A stretch of DNA of 64,000 nt from Novisyntrophococcus fermenticellae (GCF_018866245.1 NZ_CP076458.1:186001-250000), one strand, 5' to 3'. Counted from the first letter of the stretch, positions 18,072 through 27,443 are shown. Made by a program: numbers and translations. The notes: generated by a model from the letters alone, not told the origin.

Positions 18072-18329
18072 ATGAAGGAATTCAAATATGTGATAACGGA
18101 TCCGGAAGGAATCCATGCACGTCCTGCCGGGATGCTGGTGGCGGAGGCGAAGAAGTTCAACAGCAGCATTAAGCTGACAAAGGGTGAGAAAAGCGGAGAC
18201 TGCAAGAAGATATTCGGACTGATGGGACTGGGAGTAAAAAGCGGTGAAGAGGTTTCATTTACCATTGAGGGTGATGATGAGGATACTGCTTTTGATGCAA
18301 TCCGGGAATTCATGAAGGAGAACTTGTAA
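18072..18329 (+). CDS. HPr-family phosphocarrier lacking Ser46
   Basis: 85 residues from ATG 18072; an in-frame TTG at 18054 is upstream. His15 is present in the motif GIHARPAG, so it can accept phosphate from EI and hand it to IIA. The position normally holding regulatory Ser46 is Lys46 (CKKIFGLMGLG instead of the usual KSIMG-type sequence; codon AAG at 18207-18209). It therefore should not be a substrate of the HPr kinase encoded at 55950. It sits between fruA and ptsI. Another HPr with Ser46 probably exists elsewhere in the genome. Confidence 0.92.
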   Translation: MKEFKYVITDPEGIHARPAGMLVAEAKKFNSSIKLTKGEKSGDCKKIFGLMGLGVKSGEEVSFTIEGDDEDTAFDAIREFMKENL

Positions 18330-18363
18330 TCATTTGGCATTGTACTTTCTAAGGAGAGAAGCT

Positions 18364-20013
18364 ATGAAGAATTATCAGGGAAAAGCAGTTGTCGGTGGAA
18401 TTGCAATTGGAAAACTTTGTATATACCGCAAGGGTGAGCAGAAAGTGAAACGTGAAAAGATCACCGATACGGATCGTGAGGCTAAGCGCTATATAGAGGC
18501 GCGCGAGGAGGCATCCCGGCAACTCGGGATGCTGTATGACAAAGCACTTTTAGAAGTCGGTGAGGCTAATGCAGCAATTTTTCAGGTCCATCAGATGATG
18601 CTGAACGATGGTGATTATAACGAGTCTGTGGAAAATATTATCCGGACCCAGAGTGTGAACGCCGAGTATGCGGTGGCAGCTACCAGTGATAACTTTTCCC
18701 AGATGTTCGCTGCAATGGATGATGATTACATGAGGGAGAGAGCTGCTGATGTAAAAGACATATCAGAACGTGTTCTTTCTGTCCTGGGAGGGCGTAAGAG
18801 CGGTGCTCCGGATATGAAGGAGCCGTCAATCATCGTCGCCGACGATCTGGCACCATCAGAGACGGTACAATTAGATAAGGACATGGTGCTGTCATTTGTT
18901 ACAGCCAGGGGGTCTGTCAATTCCCATACAGCGATTCTGGCACGGACGATGGGAATTCCGGCACTGATTGGTACCGGTATCCCGGTGGAGCAGCTGGTGG
19001 ATGGCAAGACGGCGGTTGTTGACGGATTTCATGGAGTTATCTACATCGATCCGGATGAAGAGACATTGGAAAAGATGAAAGCGCTTCAGGAGGAAGACAG
19101 GCAAAGAAAAGAACTTCTGCAATTACTTAAAAATAAAGAAACAGTGACAATTGATGGGAAGAAAATCATGCTTTATGCGAATATCGGTGACATCAAAGAC
19201 CTGGCTCTGGTTCGTCAGAATGATGCCGGTGGAATTGGATTGTTCCGAAGCGAATTTATCTATCTGAACCATGACCGGTACCCTTCTGAAGAGGAGCAGT
19301 TTCAGATTTATAAAACGGTGGCAGAAACAATGGCGGGTAAAAAAGTAATTATCCGTACACTGGATATAGGCGCAGATAAGCAATGTGACTACTTCGAACT
19401 TAAGCCGGAGGAAAATCCGGCTTTGGGATATCGGGCAATCCGCATCTGCCTTACCCGTCCGGAGCTGTTTAAAACGCAGCTGCGTGCGCTGTTCCGGGCA
19501 AGCGGATATGGGAATCTGGCAATTATGTACCCGATGATCACATCCGTTTGGGAAGTACAGAAAATTAAAGAAATTGTAGAGGAAGTAAAGGCGGAGCTGA
19601 GTGAACAGGGAATCAGCTACGGACAGCCGCAGCAGGGGATTATGATCGAGACACCTGCAGCAGTCATGATCAGCAAAGAGCTTGCAGAGCATGTTGATTT
19701 TTTCAGCATCGGAACCAATGATCTGACGCAGTATACCCTGGCAATTGACCGTCAGAATCCACAGCTTGACGATTTTTATAATCCCCATCATCCCGCAGTA
19801 CTTAAAATGATCCGTATGGTCATAGAAAATGCTCATAAGGCGGGTATATGGGCCGGCATATGCGGGGAGCTCGGGGCTGATCCGGAATTGACAAAGGAGT
19901 TTCTGGCCATGGGGATTGATGAGCTGTCTGTGTCACCGGGAAGCATCCTGCCCATTCGGAAGATAATTCTGGAGACCGATATTGAATCATATAAGCAGAA
20001 AATGGAATCTTAA
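18364..20013 (+). CDS. ptsI: PTS enzyme I (phosphoenolpyruvate-protein phosphotransferase)
   Basis: 549 residues from ATG 18364, which follows AAGGAG. N-terminal HPr-binding and phosphohistidine domain with His188 in GSVNSHTAILARTMGIPA; C-terminal PEP-binding barrel with RSEFIY, the signature DFFSIGTNDLTQYTLA and the catalytic Cys in AGICGELGAD. It starts the PTS chain by moving phosphate from PEP to HPr. It lies in the fructose operon between HPr and the DeoR regulator. Slightly shorter than typical Bacillus EI (about 570) but all motifs are present. Confidence 0.96.
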   Translation: MKNYQGKAVVGGIAIGKLCIYRKGEQKVKREKITDTDREAKRYIEAREEASRQLGMLYDKALLEVGEANAAIFQVHQMMLNDGDYNESVENIIRTQSVNAEYAVAATSDNFSQMFAAMDDDYMRERAADVKDISERVLSVLGGRKSGAPDMKEPSIIVADDLAPSETVQLDKDMVLSFVTARGSVNSHTAILARTMGIPALIGTGIPVEQLVDGKTAVVDGFHGVIYIDPDEETLEKMKALQEEDRQRKELLQLLKNKETVTIDGKKIMLYANIGDIKDLALVRQNDAGGIGLFRSEFIYLNHDRYPSEEEQFQIYKTVAETMAGKKVIIRTLDIGADKQCDYFELKPEENPALGYRAIRICLTRPELFKTQLRALFRASGYGNLAIMYPMITSVWEVQKIKEIVEEVKAELSEQGISYGQPQQGIMIETPAAVMISKELAEHVDFFSIGTNDLTQYTLAIDRQNPQLDDFYNPHHPAVLKMIRMVIENAHKAGIWAGICGELGADPELTKEFLAMGIDELSVSPGSILPIRKIILETDIESYKQKMES

Positions 20014-20025
20014 GGCGGAGGAGCT

Positions 20026-20772
20026 ATGCTGACAGAAAAGCGTTATGGCATGATTTTAGAGCTTCTGGAGAAGAAAAGGACAATCACAGTGACGGAGCTG
20101 ACGGAACTGCTTCATGCCTCGGAATCGACGATACGCCGGGATCTGAATGCATTGGACCAGGCCGGAAAACTCGTGAAGGTATTTGGAGGAGCAATTGCAG
20201 TAGACCTGCCATTTCATCCGGAGGAGCCATCGGTTGCCCAAAAGATGGAATTGATGCAGGAGGAGAAGAAGCGGATTGCCGGATATGCGGCAAATCTGAT
20301 TAAGCCGGATGATTTTATATATCTGGACGCAGGTACCACTACAGGTTTTATGATTGACTTTATTGTAGGGAAGAACGTGACAATTGTTACGAATGCAGTC
20401 GATCATGCCAGGCGGCTGGCGGCAGCGGGAATGCGGGTACTTCTGATTGGCGGGGAGCTGAAGGGAACGACGGAGGCAGTCGTGGGAAATCATGCGATAT
20501 TAAGTCTTCAGGACTACCACTTCAGTAAGGGCTTTTTTGGAACGAATGGTATAAGCAAAAAGGAAGGGCTGACAACTCCGGACTATAATGAGGCCATGGT
20601 GAAAAAAACTGCTGTGAATTCCTGCCGCGAACGTTATGTACTGTGTGATTCAGCCAAGTTTGGGAATATAAGTTCGGTGACCTTCGCTCCTTTAAATGCT
20701 GTAAAAATAATAACAGACAAAGTACCTGCGGGAACATTTGCAGAAAATCGGAATATAATTGTTGCTTTTTAA
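20026..20772 (+). CDS. DeoR-family regulator, probable FruR
   Basis: 248 residues. N-terminal DeoR helix-turn-helix (LLEKKRTITVTELTELLHASESTIRRDLNAL, about 14-44) and a C-terminal sugar-phosphate sensor domain with the DAGTTT loop and IGGELKGTTEAVVG. It is the last gene of the fructose operon, 12 bases after ptsI. By family and position it most likely represses fruK-fruA through the TGATTG repeats at 15133-15188 and is released by fructose 1-phosphate; the ligand is inferred. A terminator follows 23 bases after the stop. Confidence 0.9.
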   Translation: MLTEKRYGMILELLEKKRTITVTELTELLHASESTIRRDLNALDQAGKLVKVFGGAIAVDLPFHPEEPSVAQKMELMQEEKKRIAGYAANLIKPDDFIYLDAGTTTGFMIDFIVGKNVTIVTNAVDHARRLAAAGMRVLLIGGELKGTTEAVVGNHAILSLQDYHFSKGFFGTNGISKKEGLTTPDYNEAMVKKTAVNSCRERYVLCDSAKFGNISSVTFAPLNAVKIITDKVPAGTFAENRNIIVAF

Positions 20773-20795
20773 AAAGCTATAAACTTCATCTGACA

Positions 20796-20825
20796 GAACC
20801 GTCCATTTTATGGGCGGTTCTTCTT
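20796..20825 (+). terminator. Terminator of the fructose operon
   Basis: GAACCGTCC (20796-20804) pairs with GGGCGGTTC (20812-20820) with one G-U, then TTCTT. The tail runs into the -35 of the next promoter. Confidence 0.85.
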
Positions 20826-20852
20826 GACACACCCGAAATCATGGATTATAGT
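20824..20852 (+). promoter_or_regulatory. Promoter of the dipeptide epimerase operon
   Basis: Perfect TTGACA (20824-20829), a 17-base spacer and TATAGT (20847-20852). It leaves a leader of about 130 bases in which I see no clear riboswitch. Confidence 0.7.
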
Positions 20853-20988
20853 AAGAGAAAACATTCATTATCAGTGTACCTTTTACTCTAATTCCTCTGC
20901 TGGAAATTCAAATCTCAGAAAAATTTCGTGTTATCGGAAATTTCCCATCTTGTAGTAATACAGTATTTATTTTGGAGGCAAACAGAAG

Positions 20989-22080
20989 ATGAAAATTACA
21001 AAAATCAGAATAGGGGAGATTTCTGTACCCCTTAGAACACCGTTTAAGACGGCGCTTCGAACAGTGGACAGTGTGGAAGACATTATTGTCGAAATTCATA
21101 CGGATACAGGTAATGTCGGATTTGGAGAGGCTCCGCCGACAGGAGCCGTCACCGGTCATACAAGGGGTGCGATTATCGGAGCTTTGAAGGAACATATTAC
21201 GAAAAGTATTGTCGGCCTGGACATCGGGAACTTTGAAGAAATCATGCTTCGGCTTAACCGGTGTATTATAGGAAATACCAGTGCAAAAGCGGCTGTGGAT
21301 ATAGCCCTGTATGATCTGTATGGCCAGCTGTATCAGGCGCCCCTTTATCAATTGCTGGGCGGGTACAGGAAGGAAATCATTACGGATATCACCATAAGTG
21401 TCAATTCTCCGGAAGAGATGGCCGGGGATAGTATCCATGCGGTAAAGAGAGGATTTGAAACTTTAAAAATCAAGGTTGGAAAGGACGCCAGAACGGATCT
21501 TGAGCGAATGAAGGCGATAAGAAATGCTGTCGGCTATGATGTAAAACTCAGGATTGATGCCAATCAGGGCTGGAAGCCCAAGGAAGCTGTCCAGGCACTT
21601 CGGAAGATGGAAGACGCCGGATTAGATATCGAATTTGTGGAGCAGCCTGTGGAGGCTCATGATATCGAAGGTATGAAGTTTGTGACAGATCATGTATCTA
21701 TTCCGGTTCTGGCTGATGAGAGTGTATTTTCCCCGCAGGATGCCTTGACCATACTTCAGAGAAGAGCAGCAGATCTTATCAATATAAAACTTATGAAGAC
21801 GGGAGGGTTGTACAATGCACTTAAAATCTGCTCAATCGCTGAGACATATGGTGTGGAGTGTATGATAGGATGTATGCTGGAGGCAAAGGTGAGTGTCAAT
21901 GCGGCGGTTCATCTTGCAGCAGCAAAGCGTATCATTACGAAGATTGATCTGGACGGACCGGTGCTTTGCAGTGAGGATCCTGTTGAGGGAGGAGCAGCTT
22001 TTGACGAGTACAGAATTACACCCGGAGATGCTCCCGGTCTGGGAATCAGAGGAGTTAATGGAATAAGGTATCTGGATTAA
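20989..22080 (+). CDS. Dipeptide epimerase (enolase superfamily, L-Ala-D/L-Glu epimerase type)
   Basis: 363 residues. Muconate-lactonising/enolase fold: capping domain about 1-130, then a barrel with the KxK pair in TLKIKVGK, the metal ligands in RIDANQGW, VEQPVE and LADESVF, and the second acid/base Lys in IKLMKTGG. This set matches the Ala-Glu epimerase (YkfB/YcjG) group, which epimerises dipeptides from peptidoglycan turnover; the exact dipeptide cannot be read from sequence. It leads an operon with a permease and a serine hydrolase, which suggests uptake and use of murein-derived or dietary dipeptides. Confidence 0.88.
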   Translation: MKITKIRIGEISVPLRTPFKTALRTVDSVEDIIVEIHTDTGNVGFGEAPPTGAVTGHTRGAIIGALKEHITKSIVGLDIGNFEEIMLRLNRCIIGNTSAKAAVDIALYDLYGQLYQAPLYQLLGGYRKEIITDITISVNSPEEMAGDSIHAVKRGFETLKIKVGKDARTDLERMKAIRNAVGYDVKLRIDANQGWKPKEAVQALRKMEDAGLDIEFVEQPVEAHDIEGMKFVTDHVSIPVLADESVFSPQDALTILQRRAADLINIKLMKTGGLYNALKICSIAETYGVECMIGCMLEAKVSVNAAVHLAAAKRIITKIDLDGPVLCSEDPVEGGAAFDEYRITPGDAPGLGIRGVNGIRYLD

Positions 22081-22113
22081 AGAAAGTCAGGAGATGAGGG
22101 AAGGAGAAATTCT

Positions 22114-23409
22114 ATGCTATTTAATTTACCACCTATTTTAGGATTACTGCCACTTGTGATTTATATTATCTTGTCATTTAAGGACATCAATCCTGTGTTG
22201 AATGTCGGCCTTTGTGTTGTACTGAGTGCAATTCTTACAAAACAGCCGTTTTCCTCTTTTGGAGGAGTTCTGGCGGATTCTTTGGGTTCGTTTCTGGGAA
22301 TTATCGGGTTTATCATTATGCTGGGTTCCGGGCTTGGTGCGATTCTTCAAAAGACCGGAGTTGCTGAATTCCTGGTTATGTCACTTACGAAGAAGATAGG
22401 TGTGGACAGTGAGAAAAAAGCAATTATCACAACCATGATAAGTTCTCTGGTTCTGGTGTCACTTCTGGGAACACTGGCAGGTGCGAATGCAATTATTGCG
22501 CCTATTATTATACCGCTGGTTGCTGTCATAGGTCTTACCCCATCGACGGTCGCAGTCGTATTCATGGGCGCGGGACTTACAGGAATGTTTTTAGGCCCCT
22601 ATACACCTCAGGTTGTAACGATTATGGGAATTACGAATTTGAATTATGTAAATTATCTGATCGGGGTAGGAATTCCCCTTGCAATTGTTGTGCTGGTGAT
22701 CACCTTTCTTATGGCTAGCAGAATTCAGAAACAGACGAAAGGTGTTTATGCATATGAGGATGTTGAGGAAGCGGACGGTGCATACACTGCAGCCCCCGAG
22801 GTAAAGCGTGCATCTATAGCCTTTGGTATCTCTATGCTGGCATTGATAATATATGGAATCACATTACAAAGCGGTTCAACCTATGCTATCCTGGTTATTG
22901 TTGTATCTGCAATTATCACCGGATTTGCGGGCGGATTGAAGGCGGATGATCTGGTCGATACATTCGTGAAGGGCTGCTCCCGCATGATGTGGCTGTTTAT
23001 CATGTTTGTGTTGTTTAACCCATTCATCAATTTTGTTGCCGAAGCCGGAGCTTTTGAAGCCCTCGTTTCGCTGCTGAAACCACTGCTGAAATCACAGAGT
23101 AAGGTGATATTCTCACTGGTTGCCACTTTGACTGGAATTTTTGGCGTCGGCGGAGCCGCAACAGCGGATAATATTGTTATGGATAATATGTTTAAATCCA
23201 TTGTTTCGAGCCTTAATGTTTCCCCCACTTTATGGGGTTTAATACTGCTTGTTTCCGGTCAGATCACATCATTTGCTTATCCCGAAGCCGATATGGTCGG
23301 CCAGATGGGTCTTGCAAGATCCAAGGATATGAAAAATCTCGTAAAATATGGAGTAATAGTAACTGCCTGCTCAGTGGTACTCGTTGTGATCCGAGCTTTC
23401 TTTGGATAA
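22114..23409 (+). CDS. Ion-transporter superfamily permease (NhaC/citrate-transporter-like)
   Basis: 431 residues with about 11-12 hydrophobic helices and internally repeated halves: GSGLGAILQKTGVAEFL in the first and FGVGGAATADNIVMDNM in the second, with GTLAGANAIIAPIIIPL between. This is the build of the ion transporter (IT) superfamily, which includes NhaC-type antiporters and organic anion carriers. The substrate is not readable. Being between a dipeptide epimerase and a serine hydrolase, it could carry peptides or amino acids; this is inference. Confidence 0.7.
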   Translation: MLFNLPPILGLLPLVIYIILSFKDINPVLNVGLCVVLSAILTKQPFSSFGGVLADSLGSFLGIIGFIIMLGSGLGAILQKTGVAEFLVMSLTKKIGVDSEKKAIITTMISSLVLVSLLGTLAGANAIIAPIIIPLVAVIGLTPSTVAVVFMGAGLTGMFLGPYTPQVVTIMGITNLNYVNYLIGVGIPLAIVVLVITFLMASRIQKQTKGVYAYEDVEEADGAYTAAPEVKRASIAFGISMLALIIYGITLQSGSTYAILVIVVSAIITGFAGGLKADDLVDTFVKGCSRMMWLFIMFVLFNPFINFVAEAGAFEALVSLLKPLLKSQSKVIFSLVATLTGIFGVGGAATADNIVMDNMFKSIVSSLNVSPTLWGLILLVSGQITSFAYPEADMVGQMGLARSKDMKNLVKYGVIVTACSVVLVVIRAFFG

Positions 23410-23424
23410 GGAGTGGGAAAGAAT

Positions 23425-24204
23425 ATGTTAGAAGAAAAGATAAAACAATTTATCGATACGAAGGCAGGAAATGTATCGGTGTATGTTAAAAATCTGAAAA
23501 CAGGTGAAGAAATAAAGATCAATGAAACACTTGTGTTTCCATCGGCCAGTACAATCAAGCTTGCCATCATGTCAGAACTGTTAAACACAGTCAATAAAGG
23601 TGAGCGGAAGCTGGAGGATACGGTTGAATTAAAAGCGGAGATGAAAACCGGCGGTGACGGTATTTTAAAGGAACTGGATTATGGACATAGATTTTCATTA
23701 AAAGAAGTAATGACACTTATGATTATTGTAAGTGACAATATGGCCACCAATATATTGATTGATTTATTGGGTATGGACAATATCAATCAAACAATAAAGG
23801 ATCTGGGACTTGAAAATACCAAGCTGCAAAGAAAGATGATGGATTCCCAGGCTGTAAGGGAAGGACGCGAAAACCTTATTACTGCAAAAGACGCAGCGCA
23901 TATATTGGAGCTTATCTATCATGGCGAATGCGTGAGCAAGGAAGCAAGTGATTTGATGCTTGAGGTGCTGAAGAAGCAACAGGTGAGAGGAAGGCTGGAT
24001 TTATATCTGCCCGAAGAAGTGGTAATCGCACATAAAACCGGAGATCTGGATAACCTGGAGCATGCTGCCGGAATCATATATCTTCCGGAGGGGGAATATA
24101 TCATCTGTGTCCTTACAAATGAAGTGGAGACGAATAAAGACGGGCGGGAGATCATAGGCGAGATATCAAGAACAGTTTATGAAGAATATATAAATGAGCA
24201 ATAA
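23425..24204 (+). CDS. Class A beta-lactamase-fold serine hydrolase, no signal peptide
   Basis: 259 residues from ATG 23425, 11 bases after AAGGAG; a GTG at 23413 overlaps that site. The catalytic motifs of class A beta-lactamase/DD-peptidase folds are intact: Ser42-xx-Lys45 (SASTIK), SDN at 103-105, KTG at 204-206, and an Omega-loop-like segment around Glu149. No signal peptide or lipobox precedes the domain, so it appears cytoplasmic. With a dipeptide epimerase and a permease in the operon it is more likely a peptide or amide hydrolase than a resistance enzyme. Whether it hydrolyses beta-lactams is unknown. Confidence 0.82.
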   Translation: MLEEKIKQFIDTKAGNVSVYVKNLKTGEEIKINETLVFPSASTIKLAIMSELLNTVNKGERKLEDTVELKAEMKTGGDGILKELDYGHRFSLKEVMTLMIIVSDNMATNILIDLLGMDNINQTIKDLGLENTKLQRKMMDSQAVREGRENLITAKDAAHILELIYHGECVSKEASDLMLEVLKKQQVRGRLDLYLPEEVVIAHKTGDLDNLEHAAGIIYLPEGEYIICVLTNEVETNKDGREIIGEISRTVYEEYINEQ

Positions 24205-24214
24205 GGAGGGTTAC

Positions 24215-24256
24215 AGGGTTGCCTTTTCGTTTAGAACTGGCGGCCCTATTTTATTT
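24215..24256 (+). terminator. Terminator of the epimerase operon
   Basis: AGGGTTGCC (24215-24223) pairs with GGCGGCCCT (24239-24247) using two G-U pairs, followed by ATTTTATTT. Confidence 0.75.
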
Positions 24257-24365
24257 TGCATTAACTTTGAGACAAAAGGTCAATCTATGTGGAAATTCAG
24301 TCAATTTTTTTTTGCCTTTTTTCAGGTATAATGATAATCAATTCGTAAGTATGGAGGTAAAATGA

Positions 24366-25847
24366 ATGGCAAAGCTATTTATCAATGCAGAGGCAAAAAA
24401 AGGAAAAATCAACAAGGAAATTTATGGACATTTTTCAGAACATCTTGGAAGATGTATCTACGAAGGGCTCTATGTTGGGGAAGATTCAAATATTCCAAAT
24501 GTAAATGGAATGCGAACGGATGTGATTGAGGCACTTAAAGAGATGAAAATCCCTGTACTTCGCTGGCCGGGGGGCTGTTTTGCAGATGAGTATCACTGGA
24601 AGGATGGCATCGGTCCGAAGGAAAACCGCAAAAAGATGATTAACACACACTGGGGTGGAGTTGTAGAGGATAACAGCTTTGGAACCCATGAGTTTATGGA
24701 ACTCTGCTCACAGCTTGGGTGTGAAACTTATATTAATGGGAACGTAGGAAGCGGAACAGTGCAGGAGATGTCAGAGTGGGTGGAATATATGACCTTTGAA
24801 GGAGTCTCCCCCATGGCAAAGCTGCGTGAGGAAAACGGTTCAAAAGAGACGTTTCCTGTGAACTACTTTGGGGTAGGAAATGAAAACTGGGGCTGTGGCG
24901 GGAACATGCGTCCGCAGCATTATGCCGATGAATACAGAAGATATCAGACCTATGTAAGAAATTACGGCACGAAAAAGAAAATATACAAGATTGCCTGTGG
25001 CCCGAATGTGGATGACTATGAATGGACAAAGCAGGTGATGGAGATAGCCGGAAACTTCATGGATGGATTGTCACTGCACTATTATACACTTCCAAATGAC
25101 ACATGGGAGCATAAAGGAAGTGCAACTGAGTTCAGCGTGAAAGAGTATTATACGACATTGAAAAAAACGTTGAAGATGGAGGAGCTTATTCATCTGCATG
25201 GCGCGATTATGGATCAATATGACCCCGAAAAGAAAGTCGGTCTGATTGTTGATGAGTGGGGTACCTGGTATGATGTGGAGCCGGGAACAAATCCGGGATT
25301 TTTATATCAGCAAAATACAATGCGGGATGCACTTGTTGCTGCAATGAATCTGAATATCTTCAATGAAAATTGTGATCGTGTGAAGATGGCGAATATTGCT
25401 CAGCTTGTAAATGTGCTTCAGTCCGTTATATTGACAGAAGGTGCCAAGATGATTCTTACACCGACTTATCATGTGTTTGAGATGTACAAGCATCATCAGA
25501 ATGGAACACTTCTTGGCAGCGATCTTGTCTGTGACAGTATTGAAACTGATCTTGGAGAAATACCGACTGTAACAAAATCTGTATCCGTTGACGCAGACCA
25601 TGTAATGCATATCACGCTGGGAAATACTTCGGCAGATAAACCCGAAGCTGTTGAAGTTACTCTTACAGGGGCTGCATTATCTGATGTCAGGGCGGAGATG
25701 ATATGTGGGGATATCCATGACATGAATACATTTGAAAAAATTGCTGTTGAGAAAAGGATTCTTGATACAATCAGCAGCACTGAAAATCTCTTGTCAATCG
25801 AACTTCCTGCATGCAGTGTTGTCCATATATCTGCCAGGCTTAAGTAA
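24366..25847 (+). CDS. Alpha-L-arabinofuranosidase, GH51
   Basis: 493 residues, normal for intracellular GH51. The N-terminal motif [17 protein letters not shown] and [13 protein letters not shown] are diagnostic. The acid/base Glu is in the [11 protein letters not shown] segment and the nucleophile in [11 protein letters not shown]. No signal peptide, so it cleaves arabinofuranosyl residues from imported arabino-oligosaccharides in the cytoplasm. ATG follows GGAGG by eight bases. A TATAAT is at 24327-24332 but has no good -35, so an activator may be needed. No other arabinose genes are adjacent. Confidence 0.95.
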   Translation: MAKLFINAEAKKGKINKEIYGHFSEHLGRCIYEGLYVGEDSNIPNVNGMRTDVIEALKEMKIPVLRWPGGCFADEYHWKDGIGPKENRKKMINTHWGGVVEDNSFGTHEFMELCSQLGCETYINGNVGSGTVQEMSEWVEYMTFEGVSPMAKLREENGSKETFPVNYFGVGNENWGCGGNMRPQHYADEYRRYQTYVRNYGTKKKIYKIACGPNVDDYEWTKQVMEIAGNFMDGLSLHYYTLPNDTWEHKGSATEFSVKEYYTTLKKTLKMEELIHLHGAIMDQYDPEKKVGLIVDEWGTWYDVEPGTNPGFLYQQNTMRDALVAAMNLNIFNENCDRVKMANIAQLVNVLQSVILTEGAKMILTPTYHVFEMYKHHQNGTLLGSDLVCDSIETDLGEIPTVTKSVSVDADHVMHITLGNTSADKPEAVEVTLTGAALSDVRAEMICGDIHDMNTFEKIAVEKRILDTISSTENLLSIELPACSVVHISARLK

Positions 25848-25876
25848 AGATGTGGGAATGCAGGGAGAAGAGCGTC

Positions 25877-26125
25877 ATGGCTGTTTGTAAAAGATGCCTG
25901 TTGTACGAACAGGCCGAAAACCCCAAATATAGGAACCTTTTGGACTACATAGACCGCATACCCAAGGCAGAGAAGGTGGCCGATGATGTATACCATGCCA
26001 GAAGAGAGGTCTGCAAAAGCTGTGACTATCTTTTAGAGGGGATGTGCAGACTGTGCGGATGCTATGTGGAACTGCGTGCTGCCATGAAGACAAAACCATG
26101 CCCTCATGTTCCGGAGAAGTGGTAA
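25877..26125 (+). CDS. DUF6171-like small Cys-rich protein
   Basis: 82 residues from ATG 25877. Two Cys pairs near the ends (VCKRC; EVCKSCDYL and MCRLCGCYVELRAA, then CPHVPEKW) give a zinc-ribbon look. The layout matches the family annotated as DUF6171 in clostridia and in some phage-like regions. Function unknown. It begins 29 bases after the arabinofuranosidase stop and may ride on its transcript. An in-frame ATG at 25850 has no ribosome site. Confidence 0.7.
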   Translation: MAVCKRCLLYEQAENPKYRNLLDYIDRIPKAEKVADDVYHARREVCKSCDYLLEGMCRLCGCYVELRAAMKTKPCPHVPEKW

Positions 26126-26130
26126 AACAT

Positions 26131-26187
26131 ATAACTTTAAGAAGAGAAAGAGTGGATTTTTTCCATTCTTTTTCTTTTTAAAGTTAT
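26131..26187. terminator. Bidirectional terminator between DUF6171 and the PucR-type regulator
   Basis: Arms 26131-26155 and 26163-26187 pair over 25 positions with three G-U pairs and a seven-base loop. It overlaps the stop codon of the minus-strand regulator and lies between convergent genes. Confidence 0.8.
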
Positions 26188-27356
26188 AGCAAATCCTGCA
26201 GCATGAAACCAAGCGTCAATTGCAGCCGTACATCGAGGCTTGACATGTTCAGATTAAGAATTTCCGCAGCACGGTTTAACTTATAGTTTATCGTATTTCG
26301 ATGTACAAATAATTCATCGGCTGTTGCCTTGACGCTTCCGTCATTCTTAAGATAGCACCAGAGAACTTGGGAAAGGTCGGAATTATTCTTCTGGTCATAT
26401 GTGATAAGCGGCGTGATTGTTTTTTCATAATATTCCTCCATAATATCCCGATTCTCAATTCCAAGCAATAGCTTATAGATACCCATATTAGAGTAAGACA
26501 GCAGATTAGGACTGTTCTTTTTATGTTCAAGAAAATTCTGAATAGAACAGGCCTGTTGATAACTTTTATACAGACAGCGGACACTTCTTGTCGATTTTCC
26601 AATGCTGATAGACAGATGTTCGGTTTTTTTCAGGTAACGGGACAAATATTCCTGAATGCTAATGGAAAAATTATCCATCAGTGTCTCGGTATAATTTCCG
26701 GTAATTGCAATTAACTGGTTCTCGTTATTAAAAATTGCAAATTTCTTGTATCTGCGATGCCGCAGATGATTATCAAGATTCTGTCCAATGGTTTCCAGAC
26801 GGTCCTGGGAAATAGTGTCTTTATCTGACTGTTTGATACATATAACGCATACATAATAATTCCAGTTTTTACTAAAGCCATGCTGGGAAAGGGGGACCAC
26901 ATAAAGCTCTTCCTGTTTCGGAAAAAATATGGCATTTTTTAAGGCAGAGGCGATTTCCATATTAGCCTGCTCCGATTTGGTAATCGCATAACAAAAGATA
27001 CGCATAATTTCTGCAATGTGTATTTTCCAGGGGACAGAAAAAACAGGAAAATCATGGGAATCACCAAAAGCAATGACTTTCTGTGGGATCTTTTCCAGAA
27101 AAGGCCCGGTATTCAGTACAACACCAGAGGCACCATTCTTATAGATCTGCTCTATCAGCTCCATAATAGAAAGGCTGCTGCTCAACCCAATTCCTGTTGT
27201 AAAGGCAATTTCTCCCCCTTCCAAAAAAGTAGAGGCTTCTTTGGTTTCTACCATATGTACCCAGCTTACCATGTTGGATAAGCCCTTTTTACCTGCAATC
27301 AGGGTAATATCCATATGTGCAGCTTTTTTCATTAATCTGATTAATTCAATCGCCAA
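26184..27356 (-). CDS. PucR/CdaR-family transcriptional regulator
   Basis: 390 residues starting at TTG 27356, nine bases after AAAGGAG. Domain order: N-terminal PucR-type sensor (about 1-120, with GKKGLSNMVSWVHMVE and GGEIAFTTGIGL), a middle degenerate GGDEF-like region, and a C-terminal helix-turn-helix of the CdaR/PucR type (VKATADELFVHRNTINYKLNRAAEIL). Bacillus PucR controls purine catabolism through ureides. Here it is divergent from a pyrimidine breakdown operon and very probably its activator; the effector (uracil, dihydrouracil or a ureido acid) is not known. Its leader has a possible attenuator. Confidence 0.9.
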   Translation of the reverse strand: MAIELIRLMKKAAHMDITLIAGKKGLSNMVSWVHMVETKEASTFLEGGEIAFTTGIGLSSSLSIMELIEQIYKNGASGVVLNTGPFLEKIPQKVIAFGDSHDFPVFSVPWKIHIAEIMRIFCYAITKSEQANMEIASALKNAIFFPKQEELYVVPLSQHGFSKNWNYYVCVICIKQSDKDTISQDRLETIGQNLDNHLRHRRYKKFAIFNNENQLIAITGNYTETLMDNFSISIQEYLSRYLKKTEHLSISIGKSTRSVRCLYKSYQQACSIQNFLEHKKNSPNLLSYSNMGIYKLLLGIENRDIMEEYYEKTITPLITYDQKNNSDLSQVLWCYLKNDGSVKATADELFVHRNTINYKLNRAAEILNLNMSSLDVRLQLTLGFMLQDLL

Positions 27357-27394
27357 AAACCCAGCTCCTTTCCGGATATATCAACATATAAAGT

Positions 27395-27430
27395 GAAAAA
27401 AGACAAAGAAATCCATAGGACCTCTTTGTC
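27395..27430 (-). terminator. Candidate attenuator in the leader of the PucR-type gene
   Basis: On the minus strand GACAAAGA pairs with TCTTTGTC (27423-27430 with 27401-27408), extended by two G-U pairs, and is followed directly by TTTTTT (27395-27400). It lies between the promoter at 27444-27471 and the TTG start, so transcription could stop before the gene. Confidence 0.5.
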
Positions 27431-27443
27431 ATTATAAATATAG

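Noticed and set aside
19123..19836. 237-codon frame antisense to ptsI
   Set aside because: Shadow of a conserved gene; no start signal and no similarity.
20860..20988. Leader of the epimerase operon as a riboswitch
   Set aside because: Repeated GAAATT words but no recognisable conserved structure.
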